From Pseudomonas aylmerensis (GTDB taxonomy: Bacteria; Pseudomonadota; Gammaproteobacteria; Pseudomonadales; Pseudomonadaceae), in the NCBI RefSeq assembly GCF_001702265.1, contig NZ_MAUE01000013.1, forward strand, positions 124,001 to 188,000: a stretch of DNA of 64,000 nt, in the 5' to 3' direction. The position numbers and the translations under genes were made by a program. Shown in pieces: positions 63,436-64,000 of this stretch (position 1 is its first letter; the number at the start of each line of letters is the position of its first letter). The notes below the pieces were generated by a model that ran no database searches, was not told the origin of the DNA, and worked only from the letters and a program-made list of their open reading frames with translations.

Positions 63436-64000
63436 TTACATCTCGACCTGGGTGCCCAGTTCGATCACGCGGTTGACCGGGAGCTTGAAGAACCGCAGGT
63501 TGCCGTTGGCATTCTTCAACATGAACGCGAACAGCGCTTCACGCCAACGGGCCATGCCCTTGATGCGCGAGGCGATCACCGTTTCACGGCTGAGGAAGTA
63601 GGTGGTGCGCATCGGGCTGAAATCCAGCTCGTCGAGGTGGCACAGCTTCAGCGCTTCAGGCACGTCCGGCTCATCGGTAAAGCCAAAGTGCAGGATCACC
63701 CGGAAGAACCCCTCGCCGTAGGCATCCACCTCGAAGCGCCGGGCGGCCGGTACGCGTGGAATATCCTCGTAGACCACCGTCAGCAGCACCACTTGCTCGT
63801 GCAGCACCTGGTTGTGCAACAGGTTGTGCAACAGCGCATGGGGCACGGCGTCCGGGCGCGCGGTGAGGAACACCGCCGTACCCTGCACGCGATGCGGCGG
63901 TTGCACACGGATGCTGCTGATAAAGATCGGCAACGGCAGGCCGCCTTCGTCGAGGCGCTCGACCAGCAACTGCTTGCCGCGCTTCCACGTGGTCATCAGC
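63436..64000 (-). CDS. kup: potassium uptake protein Kup (3' part only)
   Basis: This is the C-terminal region of a KUP/HAK potassium-proton symporter; the 5' part lies beyond the window. [13 protein letters not shown] is the conserved cytoplasmic segment after the last helix, then [25 protein letters not shown]-like [13 protein letters not shown], and MTTYFL-like [13 protein letters not shown], all characteristic of Kup. The frame continues upstream to the window edge with no start, so the ATG at 63996 is internal. It takes up K+ at the inner membrane. Confidence 0.92.
   Translation of the reverse strand, partial: LMTTWKRGKQLLVERLDEGGLPLPIFISSIRVQPPHRVQGTAVFLTARPDAVPHALLHNLLHNQVLHEQVVLLTVVYEDIPRVPAARRFEVDAYGEGFFRVILHFGFTDEPDVPEALKLCHLDELDFSPMRTTYFLSRETVIASRIKGMARWREALFAFMLKNANGNLRFFKLPVNRVIELGTQVEM

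Overview
The window is chromosomal DNA of a fluorescent Pseudomonas, most likely of the P. fluorescens group. GC is high, REP/REPIN palindromes fill many gaps, and from about 10.5 kb onward the gene order follows P. aeruginosa loci that I recall as roughly PA3673-PA3713 (plsB, mexJKL, rsmJ, tsaB, adk, ppc, lptF, lysS, prfB, wsp, spdH). The left part holds the csd and ndvB-dapE-rlmA blocks, which are also typical of the genus. No rRNA, tRNA, CRISPR array or insertion sequence was seen.

Layout. 1-10.4 kb: 5' part of a Na+/H+ antiporter gene, an ArsC-like reductase, dapD, the csdA-csdE sulfur-transfer pair with convergent tcdA, ndvB, dapE-rlmA and a small conserved protein. 10.5-21.6 kb: a cold-shock protein gene divergent from plsB, a YbaY-type lipoprotein, a DUF4197 protein, a LysE-type exporter, the MexJK efflux pump with its divergent regulator MexL, and rsmJ. 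21.7-31.7 kb: hypothetical proteins, an extensin-like LAS enzyme, a PEP-mutase-like enzyme, tsaB, adk, ppc, a DUF4398 lipoprotein and lptF. 32.5-39.4 kb: an alpha/beta hydrolase, a DUF1704 HExxH protein, TetR, lysS and prfB with its programmed frameshift. 39.7-48.1 kb: the complete Wsp surface-sensing c-di-GMP system (wspABCDEF and wspR). 49.2-59.6 kb: a polyamine block consisting of a LysR regulator, two paralogous aminoaldehyde dehydrogenases, a complete PotFGHI/YdcSTUV-type ABC importer and a Tat-exported spermidine dehydrogenase. 60-64 kb: opgD, a small protein, an old-yellow-enzyme family oxidoreductase and the 3' end of kup.

The most unusual content is small and intergenic. Three exact HrpL (ECF sigma) 'hrp box' promoters, GGAACC-N15-CCACNNA, lie at 15814-15841, 31918-31945 and 32436-32463. 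All three are on the minus strand, outside the housekeeping genes, and each is followed by a short ORF and a terminator. The three products are a 69-aa protein, a 64-aa protein and a 115-aa cysteine-free Gly/Ser/Gln-rich harpin-like protein. All have N-termini free of acidic residues, as type III secretion substrates often do. No secretion apparatus gene is in the window, so these look like scattered members of a type III secretion regulon placed between conserved genes.

Other points of interest are a fragment of a second DUF4197 gene beyond the LysE gene, a terminator-like hairpin directly after the third hrp box, a hexamer repeat between the two polyamine operons, and a DUF1704 protein whose HExxH motif relates it to eukaryotic MATCAP tyrosine carboxypeptidases.
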